A stretch of DNA of 64,000 nucleotides from Antedon mediterranea (taxonomy: Eukaryota > Echinodermata > Crinoidea > Comatulida > Antedonidae): the NCBI RefSeq assembly GCF_964355755.1, contig NC_092679.1, positions 9,240,001-9,304,000 on the forward strand. Direction: 5' to 3'. Below, one piece after another: positions 61,201 to 64,000 of the stretch (positions are counted from its first letter, which is position 1; the number at the start of each line of letters is the position of its first letter). The notes beneath the pieces are model-generated. The model saw nothing but the letters and a program-made list of their open reading frames with translations, was not told the DNA's origin and searched no databases. Position numbers and translations under genes: made by a program.

Positions 61201-64000
61201 AACAAGTTTTTCGAAAATCACAAAATGGTCTAAAACGTCTCTAAATGCGATTTGAAGCTTTTCTGTACACTTTGATGTTTTTATGTTAACAACTTTTTTC
61301 GAAAATCAATAAATGGTCTAAAATGTCTCCAAATGCGATTTGAAGCTATTCTAAGCACTTTGATGTTTTTATGTTACCAAGTTTTTTCGAAAATCACAAA
61401 ATGGTCTAAAATGTCTCCAATAGCGATTTTAAGCTATTCTGTACACTTTGATGTTTTTATGTTAACAAGTTTTTCGAAAATCACAAAATGGTCTAAAACG
61501 TCTCCAAATGCGATTTTAAGTTATTCTAAGCACTTTGGTGTTTTTATGTTAACAAGTTTTTTTGAAAATCACAAAATGGTCTAAAACGTCTCTAAATGCG
61601 ATTTGAAGCTTTTCTGTACACTTTGATGTTTTTATGTTAACAACTTTTTTCGAAAATCACAAAATGGTCTAAAATGTCTCCAAATGCGATTTGAAGCTAT
61701 TCTAAGCACTTTGGTGTTTTTATGGAAACAATTTTTTTCGAAAATCACAAAATGGTCTAAAACGTCTCCAATAGCGATTTGAAGCTTTTCTGTACACTTT
61801 GGTGTTTTTATGTTAACAAGTTTTTTCGAAAATCACAAAATGGTCTAAAACGTCTCCAAATGCGATTTGAAGCTAATCTGTACACTTTGATGTTTTTATG
61901 TTAACAAGTTTTTTCGAAAATCACAAAATGGTCTAAAACGTTTCCAAATGCGATTTGAAGCTTTTCTTTACACTTTGGTGTTTTTATGTTAACAAGTTTT
62001 TTCGAAAATCACAAAATGGTCTAAAACGTCTCCAAATGCGATTTGAAGCTATTCTGTACACTTTGATGTTTTTATGTTAACAAGTTTTTTCGAAGATCAC
62101 AAAATGGTCTAAAACGTCTACAAATGCAATTTGAAGCTATTCTAAGCACTTTTGTGTTTTTATGTTAACAAGTTTTTTCGAAAATCACAAAATGGTCTAA
62201 AACGTCTGCAAATGCGATTTTAAACTATTCTTAGTACATTGGTGTTTTTATTTAAACAAATTTTTTCGAAACTCACAAAATGGTCTAAAACGTCTCCAAA
62301 TGCGATTTGAAGCTATTTTAAGCACTTTGATGTTTTTGTGTAACCAAGTTTTTCGAAAATCACAAAATTGTCTAAAACGTCTCCAAATGCGATTTGAAGC
62401 TATTTTGTGCTCTTTGGTGTTTTTTTGTGAAAAGTTTTAGCAAAATGCTCAAAATGGTCTAAAACGATTTCTAATGTGATTTTAAGCACTTTGATGTTTT
62501 TATGTTAACTAGTTTTTTCGAAAATCACAAAATGGTCTAAAACGTCTCCAAATGCGATTTGAAGCTATTTTAAGCACTTAGGTGCTTTTGTGTAACCAAG
62601 TTTTTTAGAAAATCACAAAAGGGTCTAAAATGTCTCCAAATGTGATTTGAAGCTATTTTAAGCACTTTGGTGTTTTTGTGTTAACAAGTTTTTCGGAAAT
62701 CACAAAATTGTCTAAAACGTCTCCAAATGCGATTTGAAGCTATTTTGTACACTTTGATGTTTTTATGTTAACAAGTTTTTTAGAAAATCACAAAATGGTC
62801 TAAAACATCTCCAAATGCGATTTAAAGCTATTTTAAGCACTTTGGTGTTTTTATGTTAACAAGTTTTTTCGAAAATCACAAAATGGTCTAAAACGTCTCC
62901 AAATGCGATTTGAAGCTATTTTAAGCACTTGGGTGTTTTTGTGTTAACAAGTTTTTCGAAATGCTCAAAATGGTCTAAAACGTTTCCAAATGCGATTTGA
63001 AGCTATTCTGTACACTTTGATGTTTTGTGTGAAAATTTTCTGTCGAAATGCTCAAAATGGTCAAAAACGTTTTTAAATACGATATTAAGCTACTTTGTGC
63101 TCTTTGATGTTTTTGTGTGAAATGTTTTATCGAAATGCTCAAAATGGTCTAAAACGGTTTCTAATGTGATTTCAAGCACTTTGATGTTTTTGTGTAACCA
63201 AGTTTTTCGAAAATCACAAAATTGTCTAAAACGTCTCCAAATGCGATTTGAAGCTATTCTGTACTCTTTGATGTTTTTATGTTAACAAGTTTTTCGAAAA
63301 TCACAAAATGGTCTAAAACGTCTCCAAATGCGATTTTAAGCTATTCTAAGCACTTTGGTGTTTTTATGTTAACAAGTTTTTTTGAAATCACAAAATGGTC
63401 TAAAACGTCTCTAAATGAGATTTGAAGCTTTTCTGTACATTTTGATGTTTTTATGTTAACAAGTTTTTTCGAAAATCACAAAATGGTCTAAAATGTCTCC
63501 AAATGCGATTTGAAGCTATTCTAAGCACTTTGGTGTTTTTATGGAAACAATTTTTTTCGAAAATCACAAAATGGTCTAAAACGTCTCCAAATGTGATTTG
63601 AAGCTATTCTGTACACTTTGATGTTTTTATGTTAGCAAGTTTTTTCGAAAATCACAAAATGGTCTAAAACGTCTACAAATGCGATTTGAAGCTAATCTGT
63701 ACACTTTGATGTTTTTATGTTAACAAGTTTTTTCGAAAATCACAAAAGGGTCTAAAATGTCTGTAAATGCGATTTGAAGCTATTTAAAGCACTTTGGTGT
63801 TTTTATGTTAACAAGTTTTTTCGAAAATCACAAAATGGTCTAAAATGTCTCCAAATGCGATTTGAAGCTATTCTAAGCACTTTGGTGTTTTTATGGAAAC
63901 AATTTTTTTCGAAAATCACAAAATGGTCTAAAACGTCTCCAAATGTGATTTGAAGCTATTCTGTACACTTTGATGTTTTTATGTTAGCAAGTTTTTTCGA
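52200..64000 (+). repeat. Large repeat block C, copy of about 7.6-19.4 kb
   Basis: Every marker from 53590 to 63093 equals a block A or B marker plus exactly 44600 bp (for example 54250/9650, 57326/12726, 60143/15543, 62433/17833), and position 64000 still matches 19400. About 11.4 kb therefore align with no net length change. By eye only a few substitutions were noted, for example near 13354/57954, 13492/58092, 13186/57786, 15274/59874 and 10245/54845. C shares B-specific variants such as AATCAATAAATGG (about 61306), so its right part derives from the B lineage. The block runs off the window edge. Confidence 0.88.

Larger units (their letters stand above)
42950..64000 (+). repeat. 88-bp satellite array, right arm
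   Basis: The same satellite resumes in the same orientation immediately after the transposon, starting with the second copy of the AATG target duplication, and runs to the window edge. It has the same canonical and diverged monomers and the same marker modules as the left arm. Removing the insert plus one AATG (5230 bp) rejoins the arms within a single monomer, so the two arms were one array. No gene or non-satellite stretch is present. Confidence 0.98.

Noticed and set aside
1-64000. CENP-B box in the satellite
   Set aside because: TTCG occurs in each monomer within TTTTCGAAAATC, but the required downstream CGGG is absent.

Overview
This window is eukaryotic, gene-poor repeat DNA: a very long satellite array interrupted once by a 5.2-kb DNA transposon. 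I find no convincing protein-coding, rRNA or tRNA gene. The organism is most likely an animal. Support comes from the AT-rich tandem satellite, a terminal-inverted-repeat (TIR) element, and splice-site-like signals inside that element. A marine invertebrate would fit the TAGGCCTA-rich interior, but this is a weak inference and I do not recognise the satellite family.

Layout. (1) 1-37723 and 42950-64000 are one head-to-tail satellite of about 88-bp monomers (87- and 88-bp versions dominate), roughly 670 copies, with no orientation change seen. It is built at several scales. Canonical monomers carry TCGAAAATCACAAAATGG. At intervals they are replaced by diverged monomers carrying TCGAAATGCTCAAAATGG, which form two recognisable marker modules with 39 and 17 copies. 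These modules define higher-order repeats (HORs) of about 3.05-3.74 kb, clearest as two consecutive exact-length 3123-bp units at 27183-33428. HORs are grouped into larger blocks: 1-15542 is repeated from 15543 to about 23.7 kb, and about 52.2-64.0 kb repeats about 7.6-19.4 kb at a constant 44600-bp offset with only a handful of differences seen by eye. (2) 37724-42949 is a 5226-bp insertion with 13-bp TIRs (CACAGCTGTTTCA) and a 4-bp target-site duplication (AATG). Uninterrupted copies of the target site exist elsewhere in the array. (3) Inside the element, four tandem units of about 635-696 bp (38322-40931) each hold a 71-84-nt segment flanked by AG and GTAAG-type splice-like sites. No transposase is visible, so the element looks non-autonomous or decayed.

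Nothing here works together as a gene system. What can be read is array history: block duplications, one-monomer and two-monomer deletions, visible crossover junctions, and a transposon that landed in one HOR unit and has not been copied with its neighbours in this window. A centromeric or pericentromeric role is plausible but cannot be shown from sequence alone. Identity and copy-number statements are by-eye comparisons, and near-identical long blocks are also where assembly errors would occur.
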